DNA of 6,790 nucleotides, from assembly GCA_015488075.1 (NCBI GenBank), contig WFOM01000221.1:1-6790 (forward strand). The letters run 5' to 3'. The position numbers and the translations under genes were made by a program. This DNA comes from Helicobacteraceae bacterium (GTDB lineage: Bacteria; Campylobacterota; Campylobacteria; Campylobacterales; Sulfurimonadaceae). Shown piece after piece: positions 1 to 6,287 of this stretch. How positions within the stretch are numbered: position 1 is the stretch's first letter; each line of letters opens with the position of its first letter. The notes under the pieces were generated by a model. That model was not told the DNA's origin. It saw only the letters and a list, made by a program, of their open reading frames with translations, and made no database searches.

Positions 1-78
1 AAGGTATATAAAGCTACTTAAACAAACTGCGGTTATAAAACCTAAAAAAAACTCTTTTTTACTTAAAATTTTTTTCAT
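1..78 (-). CDS. lnt: Probable apolipoprotein N-acyltransferase, N-terminal fragment
   Basis: Only the first 26 residues are visible, starting at the ATG at 78..76 on the minus strand; the gene continues beyond the left edge. The peptide has a short basic N-terminus (M-K-K-I-L-S-K-K) followed by a hydrophobic stretch (residues 10-26, FFLGFITAVCLSSFIYL), which looks like a first transmembrane helix. The fragment is too short for any catalytic motif to be visible. The assignment rests on resemblance to remembered Campylobacterota Lnt N-termini and on gene order, because lnt lies divergent to yajC in Campylobacter and relatives. Known role of the family: an inner-membrane enzyme that adds the third acyl chain to the N-terminal cysteine of lipoproteins. 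No Shine-Dalgarno sequence is evident before the start. The first 40 nt contain runs of A7, A6 and T8. It could instead be an unrelated membrane protein. Confidence 0.6.
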   Translation of the reverse strand, partial: MKKILSKKEFFLGFITAVCLSSFIYL

Positions 79-101
79 AAACGAAATATTATCGTAATTT
101 A

Positions 102-107
102 AGTATA
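102..107 (-). promoter_or_regulatory. Possible -10 box for the divergent lnt gene
   Basis: Read on the minus strand, 107..102 is TATACT, one mismatch from TATAAT, and it shares four base pairs with the plus-strand -10 box at 104-109. It would start transcription near 95 and give a leader of about 17 nt before the lnt ATG at 78. A second candidate, GATAAT at 93..88, would give a leader of only a few nucleotides. Neither has a clear -35 box. Confidence 0.4.
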
Positions 108-109
108 AT
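104..109 (+). promoter_or_regulatory. -10 box of the yajC-secDF operon promoter
   Basis: A perfect TATAAT preceded by G (GTATAAT) lies 35 nt upstream of the yajC ATG, predicting a transcription start near 116 and a leader of about 28 nt. There is no recognisable -35 hexamer 16-18 nt upstream. Instead the upstream DNA has T-rich tracts (about 55-60 and 69-75), the pattern known for the main sigma factor in Campylobacter-type bacteria, whose promoters often lack a -35 box. It is the best-placed promoter for the whole plus-strand gene set. Confidence 0.65.
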
Positions 110-131
110 CGCAAAAATAAAATCTAGGTTT

Positions 132-136
132 AGGAG
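132..136 (+). promoter_or_regulatory. Ribosome binding site of yajC
   Basis: AGGAG with an 8-nt spacer to the ATG at 145. It is a strong Shine-Dalgarno sequence and fixes the yajC start. Confidence 0.85.
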
Positions 137-144
137 ATAATTGT

Positions 145-411
145 ATGGAGTTTTTGGCACAGATTTTTCCGTTTGTCTTTTTGATAGCTATAATGTATTT
201 TGTTATCATAAGACCGCAACAGCAAGAGGCTAAGAAGAAAAAAGAGATGATAGAATCTCTTAAAAAAGGTGACAAGATAGTTACTAACGGCGGATTTATA
301 GCAGAAGTGTATAAAGTTGAAGAGAAGTTTTTAAAAGTTAAACTCAATGATGATACTGTTGTAAGACTTGAAAAAGATTTTGTTTTAAGAAAGTTTGGGG
401 ATGAAGTTTAA
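145..411 (+). CDS. yajC: Sec translocon accessory protein YajC
   Basis: An 88-residue protein of normal YajC length. A single N-terminal transmembrane helix (about residues 7-22) runs into the family hallmark YFVIIRPQQQ (18-27), followed by a Lys-rich amphipathic stretch (29-41, EAKKKKEMIESLKKG). The soluble part carries GDKIVTNGG (42-50) and a small beta-rich region ending in VLRKFGDEV. The family is known to be a small inner-membrane partner of SecD and SecF in the holotranslocon, with the soluble domain in the cytoplasm. YajC is dispensable in E. coli, and its precise job is unclear. The ATG at 145 is chosen because of the AGGAG 8 nt upstream. It is the first gene of the apparent operon, and its last 11 nt are shared with secD. 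An antisense open frame at 99-347 is a shadow of this gene. Confidence 0.95.
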   Translation: MEFLAQIFPFVFLIAIMYFVIIRPQQQEAKKKKEMIESLKKGDKIVTNGGFIAEVYKVEEKFLKVKLNDDTVVRLEKDFVLRKFGDEV

Positions 412-1963
412 TTACAGGATAATAATTTTTGCACTCGCCATAGTTTTTTCGGTAGCTTTTTCGATACCTTCTTTGCTAAATACAAGCGGTAAAAAAATCA
501 CTTTGGGGCTTGACTTACAGGGTGGACTGCATATGCTTCTTGGTGTAAAAACCGATGAAGCGGTCAAGTCAAAAGTCAAATCCATAACTGCAAGCATAAA
601 ACATTTCAGTGAGAAAAACGATATACTCATTGACAACTTGAAGTTTGATTCAAATTCACTTTCTTTTGAGATTTTGGACAAGGATGACAAAGCCAAAATA
701 GACGGTTTTTTAAAAGATATAGATGGATTGAATGTTGAGTTTTCCAACAATATATACAAAATAAGTCTAACAAAAAAAGAGATAGAAAAAACAAAACAAC
801 AGGCAATCTCACAGGCGGTTGAAACTATACGAAACAGACTTGATCAGTTTGGTCTTAGTGAACCGCTTGTGGCAAAACAGGGTGATGGGTCCATTTTGGT
901 TGAACTTGCAGGTATAAAATCGGCAAGTGAGGAAAAAAGAGCAAGAGAGCTTATATCTCGTGCGGCAAAACTGGAGCTTATGGCAGTTGATGAAGACAGG
1001 GCGGCTAGAGTTTACAGTATGACTCAAGAAGAAGCTGCAAGTTACGGAGATGTCATACTTACAGATGTAAAAGACAAAAATAAAAAATATCTCCTAAAAG
1101 AGATTCCTATTATCGAAGGTGATATGCTCACTGATGCAAAGGTGGGATTTGATAGAAACAACAGACCGGTTATAAACTTTACCCTTAACAGTGAAGGTGC
1201 GGAGATTTTTGCGGATTTTACCGAAAAAAATGTAGGTAAAAGACTTGCCATAGTGTTAGACGGCAAGGTTTACAGCGATCCGAAAATAAATGAACGAATA
1301 GGCGGAGGAAGCGGTCAGATAAGCGGAAACTATACTGTTGTTGAAGCAAAAGACTTGGCAATCGCACTTAGAAGCGGTTCTTTGATGGCTCCTATAGTCT
1401 TGCTTGAAAAAAGAAGTGTAGGACCTAGTCTCGGGGCCGACAGTATAAAAGCAAGCATGATAGCACTTGTAAGCGGCTTTTTGCTTGTTATGGTCTTTAT
1501 GATGGTTTATTACAGGATGGGCGGTGTTATAGCAAATGTGGCTCTTGTTGTAAATCTATTTTTGATTTTGGCCATAATGGCTCTTTTTGGAGCTACACTT
1601 ACGCTTCCTGGTATGGCAGGTATAGTTTTGACCGTGGGTATGGCGGTTGATGCAAATGTTATAATACTGGAGAGGATAAGAGAGCTTTTAAGAGAAGGTG
1701 TTAGTGTAAAAAAAGCCGTGGAAGACGGATACTCAAATGCTATGAGTGCCATTTTGGATGCAAATATAACTACACTTTTAGCAGCGGTCATACTGTATGT
1801 TTACGGCACGGGAGCCATAAAAGGTTTTGCGATAACGATGAGTATAGGTATCCTTGCTTCAATGCTAACGGCAATCCTTGGAACACATGGCATATATGAA
1901 GCTATCATAGAAAAAATACAAAAATCAAAAAATACACTTCTGTGGTTTGGCATAAAGGTTTAA
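401..1963 (+). CDS. secD: Protein translocase subunit SecD
   Basis: A 520-residue inner-membrane protein that with SecF uses the proton motive force to help pull proteins across after the SecA-driven step. TM1 is about residues 7-22, followed by the signature GLDLQGG (36-42). The large periplasmic P1 region reaches to about 340. Five more helices follow (about 350-370, 375-396, 403-422, 449-468, 473-493). TM4 contains GMAVDANV (413-420), whose Asp417 matches the Asp needed for proton-driven function in characterised SecDF. IILERIRELL follows, and the conserved GTGAIKGFAITMSIGI block (469-484) lies near the end. It is shorter than E. coli SecD (about 615 aa), mainly in P1. I take the ATG at 401, giving M-K-F-N-Y-R; a TTG at 395 in frame is possible, but it would add only two residues and is poorly placed relative to AAGAAAG (387-393). 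The ATG overlaps the end of yajC by 11 nt, suggesting translational coupling. Confidence 0.97.
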   Translation: MKFNYRIIIFALAIVFSVAFSIPSLLNTSGKKITLGLDLQGGLHMLLGVKTDEAVKSKVKSITASIKHFSEKNDILIDNLKFDSNSLSFEILDKDDKAKIDGFLKDIDGLNVEFSNNIYKISLTKKEIEKTKQQAISQAVETIRNRLDQFGLSEPLVAKQGDGSILVELAGIKSASEEKRARELISRAAKLELMAVDEDRAARVYSMTQEEAASYGDVILTDVKDKNKKYLLKEIPIIEGDMLTDAKVGFDRNNRPVINFTLNSEGAEIFADFTEKNVGKRLAIVLDGKVYSDPKINERIGGGSGQISGNYTVVEAKDLAIALRSGSLMAPIVLLEKRSVGPSLGADSIKASMIALVSGFLLVMVFMMVYYRMGGVIANVALVVNLFLILAIMALFGATLTLPGMAGIVLTVGMAVDANVIILERIRELLREGVSVKKAVEDGYSNAMSAILDANITTLLAAVILYVYGTGAIKGFAITMSIGILASMLTAILGTHGIYEAIIEKIQKSKNTLLWFGIKV

Positions 1964-1966
1964 AAG

Positions 1967-2938
1967 ATGGAGTTTTTTAAATATACAAAACCTTACAGGT
2001 TTATGGAAAAATCAAAACTTGCCGTATTGATATCTGTAACTTTGATGGCTGTTTCTTATTTTCTTCTGATAACCAAGGGGCTTAACTACGGTATAGATTT
2101 TGCCGGCGGGACTATAGTTCAGGTCAAATATGACAAAAAAGCACCTCTTAAAGATATAAGAGAGATTTTCAAAAAACAGAAAAAATATGAAGTAGCAGCC
2201 ATAACAGAGTTTGGCTCACCAAATGAGATAGTTATAAGACTTAAAAACTCAAGTAAAGGTGTAGGAAGCGATATAGGTGATGAAGTAGCAAAGATTTTAA
2301 AAGATACTGGAAAGTTTGAGATAAGAAGAGTTGATATGGTTGGTCCCAAAGTCGGAAGTGAACTAAGAGAAAAAGGGTTTACCGCAATGGTTTTGGCGAT
2401 TGCCGTTATACTTGTGTATGTTGCTTTCAGATTTGAGTGGAGATTTGCGGTTGCTTCCATATTTGCTCTTATACATGATGTATCCATAGCACTTGGATTT
2501 ATATCTCTTTTTCAAATAGATGTAAATCTGGATGTCCTTGCGGCACTTCTTACTTTGCTTGGTTATTCTCTAAATGACACCATTATAGTCTTTGACAGGA
2601 TAAGAGAGGGTATAACAACCTCAAAAGAAACAAATCTCTCAAATGTCATAAACGAATCTGTTACCAAAACACTCTCAAGAACAACTTTGACATCTTTGAC
2701 TACATTTTTTGTTATACTGACATTGTTTTTATGGGGCGGAGAGATTATACATCCGTTTAGTTTTACCATGCTTGTAGGTGTTATAGTGGGAACATATTCA
2801 TCCATATTTATAGCTTCACCTATATTGATGTGGTTTGGATTTAGTATAAAAGACTACAGAGCAAAACTGGCAGAAAAAGCAAAAAGAGAAGCTGAAAAAG
2901 AAAAACTCAGAAACCAGTTTGAAGGCGGTATAGTATAA
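1967..2938 (+). CDS. secF: Protein translocase subunit SecF
   Basis: A 323-residue partner of SecD, about the usual SecF length. TM1 is about residues 18-36, followed by the signature GIDFAGG (42-48) and a periplasmic P4-type domain that ends in VGPKVGSELREKG (125-137). Five further helices follow, about 139-155, 160-182 (with the conserved IHD, 169-171), 187-207, and two in the last third. TM4 carries GYSLNDTIIVFDRIRE (199-214), the SecF counterpart of the SecD proton-path helix, with Asp204 in the conserved position. The C-terminal tail is highly charged (AEKAKREAEKEKLRNQ) and probably cytoplasmic. The start at 1967 lies 3 nt after the secD stop, with AAAGG (1954-1958) inside the last secD codons as its ribosome binding site. 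secD and secF are separate genes here, not the fused form known from some bacteria. Confidence 0.97.
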   Translation: MEFFKYTKPYRFMEKSKLAVLISVTLMAVSYFLLITKGLNYGIDFAGGTIVQVKYDKKAPLKDIREIFKKQKKYEVAAITEFGSPNEIVIRLKNSSKGVGSDIGDEVAKILKDTGKFEIRRVDMVGPKVGSELREKGFTAMVLAIAVILVYVAFRFEWRFAVASIFALIHDVSIALGFISLFQIDVNLDVLAALLTLLGYSLNDTIIVFDRIREGITTSKETNLSNVINESVTKTLSRTTLTSLTTFFVILTLFLWGGEIIHPFSFTMLVGVIVGTYSSIFIASPILMWFGFSIKDYRAKLAEKAKREAEKEKLRNQFEGGIV

Positions 2939-2939
2939 T
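2934..2939 (+). promoter_or_regulatory. Possible internal promoter (-10 box) at the secF stop codon
   Basis: TATAAT overlapping the TAA of secF, in the same AGTATAAT context as the yajC promoter and at nearly the same distance from the next ATG (32 nt here, 35 nt there). It would give a transcript starting near 2946 that carries the small membrane protein, leuS and later genes. No -35 box is visible, and chance TATAAT matches occur elsewhere in this AT-rich window (189-194, 1660-1665), so this is tentative. Confidence 0.35.
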
Positions 2940-2971
2940 TTATCAAATAATCTCTGAAAAAAGGTTGCAAA

Positions 2972-3313
2972 ATGGATTGGGGTAAAGTTGTATATGTGTT
3001 TTTTTCTTTGATGTCACTTACATCAATAGCAGGTTTTTTGTATGAGAACAATGCTGTTTCACTTTTTGTTGCGGCAAGTTTAAATCTGATTTCAACCATA
3101 CTCAAACTTGGAGTAAGAAATCTTCTCTCAGCAGAGCTTCTTGCCTCAAGCCTGGTGGCTGATTTGCATCTTATACCGGCTTTTATATTTTTGGTGGTTA
3201 TAGGTGATGACAAATGGGCTATAGCTCTTAGCATAGGAGCACTTATAGCAAACATATTTTCCATGGGACTTGTTTATATAGAAAGTTCAAAAACTCACGA
3301 AAGCGAAATATAA
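2972..3313 (+). CDS. Small four-helix membrane protein of unknown function (DUF6394-like)
   Basis: A 113-residue, very hydrophobic protein with four predicted transmembrane helices, about 6-24, 28-47, 54-78 and 82-104, joined by very short loops. It has no signal peptide or recognised catalytic motif. Polar or charged residues sit in or beside the helices: Asn38, Lys45, Arg49, Asn50, Glu55, Asp64, His66 and Asn94. The stretch around [18 protein letters not shown] (54-71) looks like a conserved core. I recall a Campylobacterota family named DUF6394 that begins with a very similar M-D-W-G-K-V-V-Y segment; that identification is from memory. AAGG (2961-2964) is 7 nt before the ATG. It lies between secF and leuS, 33 nt after secF and 10 nt before leuS. 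A role linked to the Sec machinery is only an inference from position; an ion- or metabolite-related membrane role is equally possible. Confidence 0.85.
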   Translation: MDWGKVVYVFFSLMSLTSIAGFLYENNAVSLFVAASLNLISTILKLGVRNLLSAELLASSLVADLHLIPAFIFLVVIGDDKWAIALSIGALIANIFSMGLVYIESSKTHESEI

Positions 3314-3317
3314 GGAG
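3312..3317 (+). promoter_or_regulatory. Strong ribosome binding site that fixes the TTG start of leuS
   Basis: AAGGAG with a 6-nt spacer to the TTG at 3324. It overlaps the stop codon of the preceding gene. The next in-frame ATG encodes Met38, just before the HMGH motif, which is too far inside the catalytic domain to be the real start. Confidence 0.85.
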
Positions 3318-3323
3318 ATATTA

Positions 3324-5768
3324 TTGGAATACAATGTAAAAGATATTGAAACAAAATGGCAAAAATACTGGGAAGAACACAACAGTTTTGAACCTTCAAA
3401 CGATTTTACAAAAGAGAAAAAATATATACTCAGTATGTTTCCGTTTCCAAGCGGAAGACTTCATATGGGTCATGTCAGAAACTATACCATAAGCGATGCT
3501 TTTGCAAGATACTACAGACAGCTTGGATACAATGTCTTGCATCCTATAGGATTTGACAGTTTTGGACTGCCTGCTGAAAATGCCGCTATAAAAAACAATG
3601 CAGACCCAAAAGAGTGGACATATTCAAATATAGACTATATGAAACAAGAGTTTAAAACACTGGGACTTTCATTTTCAAAAGAAAGAGAGCTTGCAACCAG
3701 TGACGAGATTTATACAAAGTTTGAACAGGCTTTTATCATAGATATGTATGAAAAAGGTCTTCTTTACAAGAAAAAAGGGCTGCTTAACTGGTGCCCGAAT
3801 GACAAAACCGTTTTGGCAAACGAACAGGTAGTTGACGGCAAATGTTGGAGATGCGATACTGAAGTGGTTAAAAAAGAACTTGACCAATACTACTTTAAGA
3901 TAACAGACTATGCAGATGAACTTTTGGAAGATTTGAAAAAACTGCAAGAGGGTTGGCCAAAACAGGTTTTGACTATGCAGGAGAACTGGATTGGCAAGTC
4001 AAGCGGATTGGAATTTGATTTTTATTTTGATGAAGAATCCAGAAAAATTTTAAACAACAGTTTTGAAAAATTTGATGTTTATACTACAAGACCGGATACC
4101 ATATACGGTGTGACATACACGGCACTTGCACCGGAGCATGAGATAATAAAATACATGCTTCAAAACAACCTGTTTGAAGAAGAAACGGCAAAAAAAATAG
4201 AATCTATGAGAAATGCATCAAGCATTGACAGACAAAAAACAAAAGAGGGTGTCGCAACAGGTCTTTATGTGTTGCATCCTTTGACAAAAGAAAAAATCCC
4301 GGTATGGGTTGCAAACTTTGTTTTGATGGATTATGGAAGCGGGGCTGTAATGTCCGTGCCTGCCCATGATGAGAGAGATTTTGAGTTTGCAACAAAATTT
4401 AATCTTCCTGTAAAAGCGGTTATAAAACCAAAAAACGGTGAATTGAAACTGCCGTTTACAGATGCAGGAATTTTGTTTGACAGTGCCGAGTTCAGCGGTG
4501 AAGAAAGTATAAAAGCAAAAGAAAAAATAATAAACCGTTTTGAAAAAAACAGTCTTGGAACAAAAAAAACAAACTACAAACTAAAAGACTGGGGCATAAG
4601 CAGACAAAGATACTGGGGAGCCCCGATACCTTTTATAAACTGTCCAAAATGTGGGACGGTTATGGAGAAAAAAGAAAACCTTCCTGTCAAACTTCCTTAT
4701 GACATAGAGATAACAGGTGAGGGTAATCCACTTGAGCTTCACCCAACATGGAAATATACAAACTGTCCTAAATGCGGAGGCGATGCTCTAAGAGAAACAG
4801 ACACTATGGATACATTTGTTGAATCGAGCTGGTATTTTCTAAGATACTGTGCCGACAAATCAAACTGGGAAAAAGAGGCTTTTTCAAAAGAGCAGATAGA
4901 TTACTGGATGAGTGTTGATCATTACATAGGCGGTATAGAGCATGCGGTGCTGCATCTTTTGTATGCGAGATTTTTTACCAAGGCATTAAGAGATTTGGGT
5001 TATGTTGATGTTGATGAGCCTTTTAGCAGACTCTTAACCCAGGGTATGGTGTTAAAAGACGGTGCAAAGATGAGCAAATCAAAAGGCAACACTGTTGACC
5101 CTGATGAGCTTATAGAGAAATACGGTGCAGACACTGCAAGACTTTTTATACTTTTTGCCGCTCCTCCGACTCAGGAGTTGGAATGGAGTGACAGTGGAGT
5201 TGAAGGGGCTTACAGGTTTATAAAAAGATTTTTTGACAGAGCTGATAATGCATACAAAACCGATGCAAAGCCTGAGATTGATCACAAAACTCTGAGCAAA
5301 GAGGAAAAAGAAGCAAGAAAAAAAGTGTATGAAGCATTAAAAAGAGCAAAAGAGGTATATGAACAAAGATATACTTTCAACACCCTTATAGCCGGTGTTA
5401 TGGAAGCTCTTAACGAACTTAACAAACAAAGCAACAAAGATGTATGGACTGAAGCATACTGGATTTTTACCTCGATACTGGAGCCTATCATACCTCATGC
5501 CTGCTGGGAGATTTCATCGAAACTTTTTGATTTGAAAAATATGGGAATTCATGAGATAAAAGATGAGGTTTTTGTAGAAGACACCAAAAAATACGGTGTT
5601 GCAGTTAACGGAAAAAACAGAGGTGAAATAGAAGTAGAAGCAAATGCTTCCAAAGATGATATAATAAAAACAGCAAAAGAAGCACTCTCAAAATGGCTTG
5701 AGGGCAAAGAGATTGTAAAAGAGATAGTTGTTCCAAACAAGTTGGTAAATATCGTAGTAAAAGGCTGA
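3324..5768 (+). CDS. leuS: Leucyl-tRNA synthetase
   Basis: An 814-residue class I aminoacyl-tRNA synthetase that charges tRNA-Leu with leucine in the cytoplasm. The HIGH-type motif is HMGH (47-50), and KMSKS is at 582-586. A CP1 editing domain is present, with the TTRPDTIYG block (254-262) and PAHDERD (346-352), so mischarged tRNA can be hydrolysed. Cysteines sit at 157, 174 and 177 (WCPND... CWRC), as in other bacterial LeuRS. A second set, CPKC at 440-443 and 481-484, forms a complete four-Cys zinc ribbon. The leucine-specific insertion before KMSKS seen in the E. coli enzyme is absent ([14 protein letters not shown]), which explains most of the difference from 860 residues. An anticodon-binding region and a C-terminal domain ending in [13 protein letters not shown] are intact. 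The start is TTG with a strong ribosome binding site. There is no room for a leader-type control element in the 10-nt gap, so expression likely depends on operon promoters. Confidence 0.98.
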   Translation: MEYNVKDIETKWQKYWEEHNSFEPSNDFTKEKKYILSMFPFPSGRLHMGHVRNYTISDAFARYYRQLGYNVLHPIGFDSFGLPAENAAIKNNADPKEWTYSNIDYMKQEFKTLGLSFSKERELATSDEIYTKFEQAFIIDMYEKGLLYKKKGLLNWCPNDKTVLANEQVVDGKCWRCDTEVVKKELDQYYFKITDYADELLEDLKKLQEGWPKQVLTMQENWIGKSSGLEFDFYFDEESRKILNNSFEKFDVYTTRPDTIYGVTYTALAPEHEIIKYMLQNNLFEEETAKKIESMRNASSIDRQKTKEGVATGLYVLHPLTKEKIPVWVANFVLMDYGSGAVMSVPAHDERDFEFATKFNLPVKAVIKPKNGELKLPFTDAGILFDSAEFSGEESIKAKEKIINRFEKNSLGTKKTNYKLKDWGISRQRYWGAPIPFINCPKCGTVMEKKENLPVKLPYDIEITGEGNPLELHPTWKYTNCPKCGGDALRETDTMDTFVESSWYFLRYCADKSNWEKEAFSKEQIDYWMSVDHYIGGIEHAVLHLLYARFFTKALRDLGYVDVDEPFSRLLTQGMVLKDGAKMSKSKGNTVDPDELIEKYGADTARLFILFAAPPTQELEWSDSGVEGAYRFIKRFFDRADNAYKTDAKPEIDHKTLSKEEKEARKKVYEALKRAKEVYEQRYTFNTLIAGVMEALNELNKQSNKDVWTEAYWIFTSILEPIIPHACWEISSKLFDLKNMGIHEIKDEVFVEDTKKYGVAVNGKNRGEIEVEANASKDDIIKTAKEALSKWLEGKEIVKEIVVPNKLVNIVVKG

Positions 5769-5771
5769 TTT

Positions 5772-6287
5772 GTGAAACAGGTTGTAAACTTTTTGGTTGT
5801 TTTGTTAATGTTTACAGCCTGCGGATATATGCCGAGTTCCAAATATGCAAGATATGTAACAGGAGATAAAATAAGCACAAATATCCATATATCGCTTGTT
5901 GACCCGCAAAACACTGTTTTGATAAAAGATGCCGTTGACCAGGCGGTAGTTCAGGTTTTTAAGGCATCACTTGTTCCAAGAAACCAAAGTGATACACATT
6001 TTGAGATATCTATGTCTAATCCTTCATATGCTCCTATACAGTATGACAAAAACGGTTTTGTTATAGCATATAGAATGACTGTTTTGTTAAATATAACGGT
6101 TTTTACAAAAGGGAAAGAAAAAACATATACTACAACCGGAAGTTATGATTTTTCTATAGCTCCAAATGCCGTAGTAACAGATCAGCAGAGGTTTAATGCC
6201 ATTAAACTGGCAGCCATCAAAGCTGTATCTGCATTTCAATCTCAGCTATCAGCTGAAGGTGCAAGGAGAAGTTATGACAGTAAATAA
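5772..6287 (+). CDS. lptE: LptE-like LPS assembly lipoprotein
   Basis: A 171-residue protein with a lipoprotein signal peptide: Lys2, a hydrophobic core (residues 4-14) and the lipobox FTAC, predicting Cys17 as the acylated N-terminus, followed by GYMPSS. The mature part looks like the small alpha/beta fold of LptE: beta strands (ISLVDPQNTVLI, then FVIAYRMTVLLNITVF), a Tyr/Thr-rich strand (KTYTTTGSYDF) and a C-terminal helix (QRFNAIKLAAIKAVSAFQSQL). Members of the family act at the inner face of the outer membrane as the plug of LptD during LPS insertion. The LptE call rests on length, the CGY start, fold pattern and gene order after leuS in this phylum; a generic lipoprotein cannot be excluded. 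The start is GTG, 3 nt after the leuS stop, with AAGG (5761-5764) 7 nt upstream inside leuS. The 3' end overlaps the next gene by 14 nt. Confidence 0.8.
   Translation: MKQVVNFLVVLLMFTACGYMPSSKYARYVTGDKISTNIHISLVDPQNTVLIKDAVDQAVVQVFKASLVPRNQSDTHFEISMSNPSYAPIQYDKNGFVIAYRMTVLLNITVFTKGKEKTYTTTGSYDFSIAPNAVVTDQQRFNAIKLAAIKAVSAFQSQLSAEGARRSYDSK
6263..6268 (+). promoter_or_regulatory. Ribosome binding site of the 3'-most gene
   Basis: AAGGAG inside the end of lptE, 5 nt before the ATG at 6274. It supports that start, and with it the 14-nt overlap of the two genes. Confidence 0.8.

Noticed and set aside
189..194. TATAAT inside yajC (and again at 1660-1665 inside secD)
   Set aside because: Chance matches within AT-rich coding sequence, with no nearby downstream start that needs a promoter.
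395..400. Start of secD at the TTG at 395
   Set aside because: It adds only two residues, lies 1-2 nt from the nearest purine-rich stretch, and the ATG at 401 gives the expected M-K-F-N-Y-R start.
401..1963. SecD about 95 residues shorter than in E. coli, possibly truncated
   Set aside because: All six helices and the signature motifs are present; only the periplasmic P1 region is shorter, which is normal variation.
2939..2971. Terminator or structured leader in the gap after secF
   Set aside because: No inverted repeat followed by a T run is visible, and the gap is too short for a riboswitch.
2854..3264. 136-codon antisense open frame opposite the small membrane protein
   Set aside because: It lies antisense to a well-supported gene with a good ribosome site, has no start signal of its own, and its composition is that of a mirror of a hydrophobic gene.
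5000..5090. Apparent deletion in leuS before KMSKS compared with E. coli
   Set aside because: The leucine-specific insertion is naturally missing or minimal in many bacterial LeuRS enzymes; the flanking sequence is in frame and conserved.
5549..5914. 121-codon antisense open frame spanning the leuS-lptE junction
   Set aside because: It runs opposite two clear genes, lacks a ribosome site and shows no recognisable protein features.
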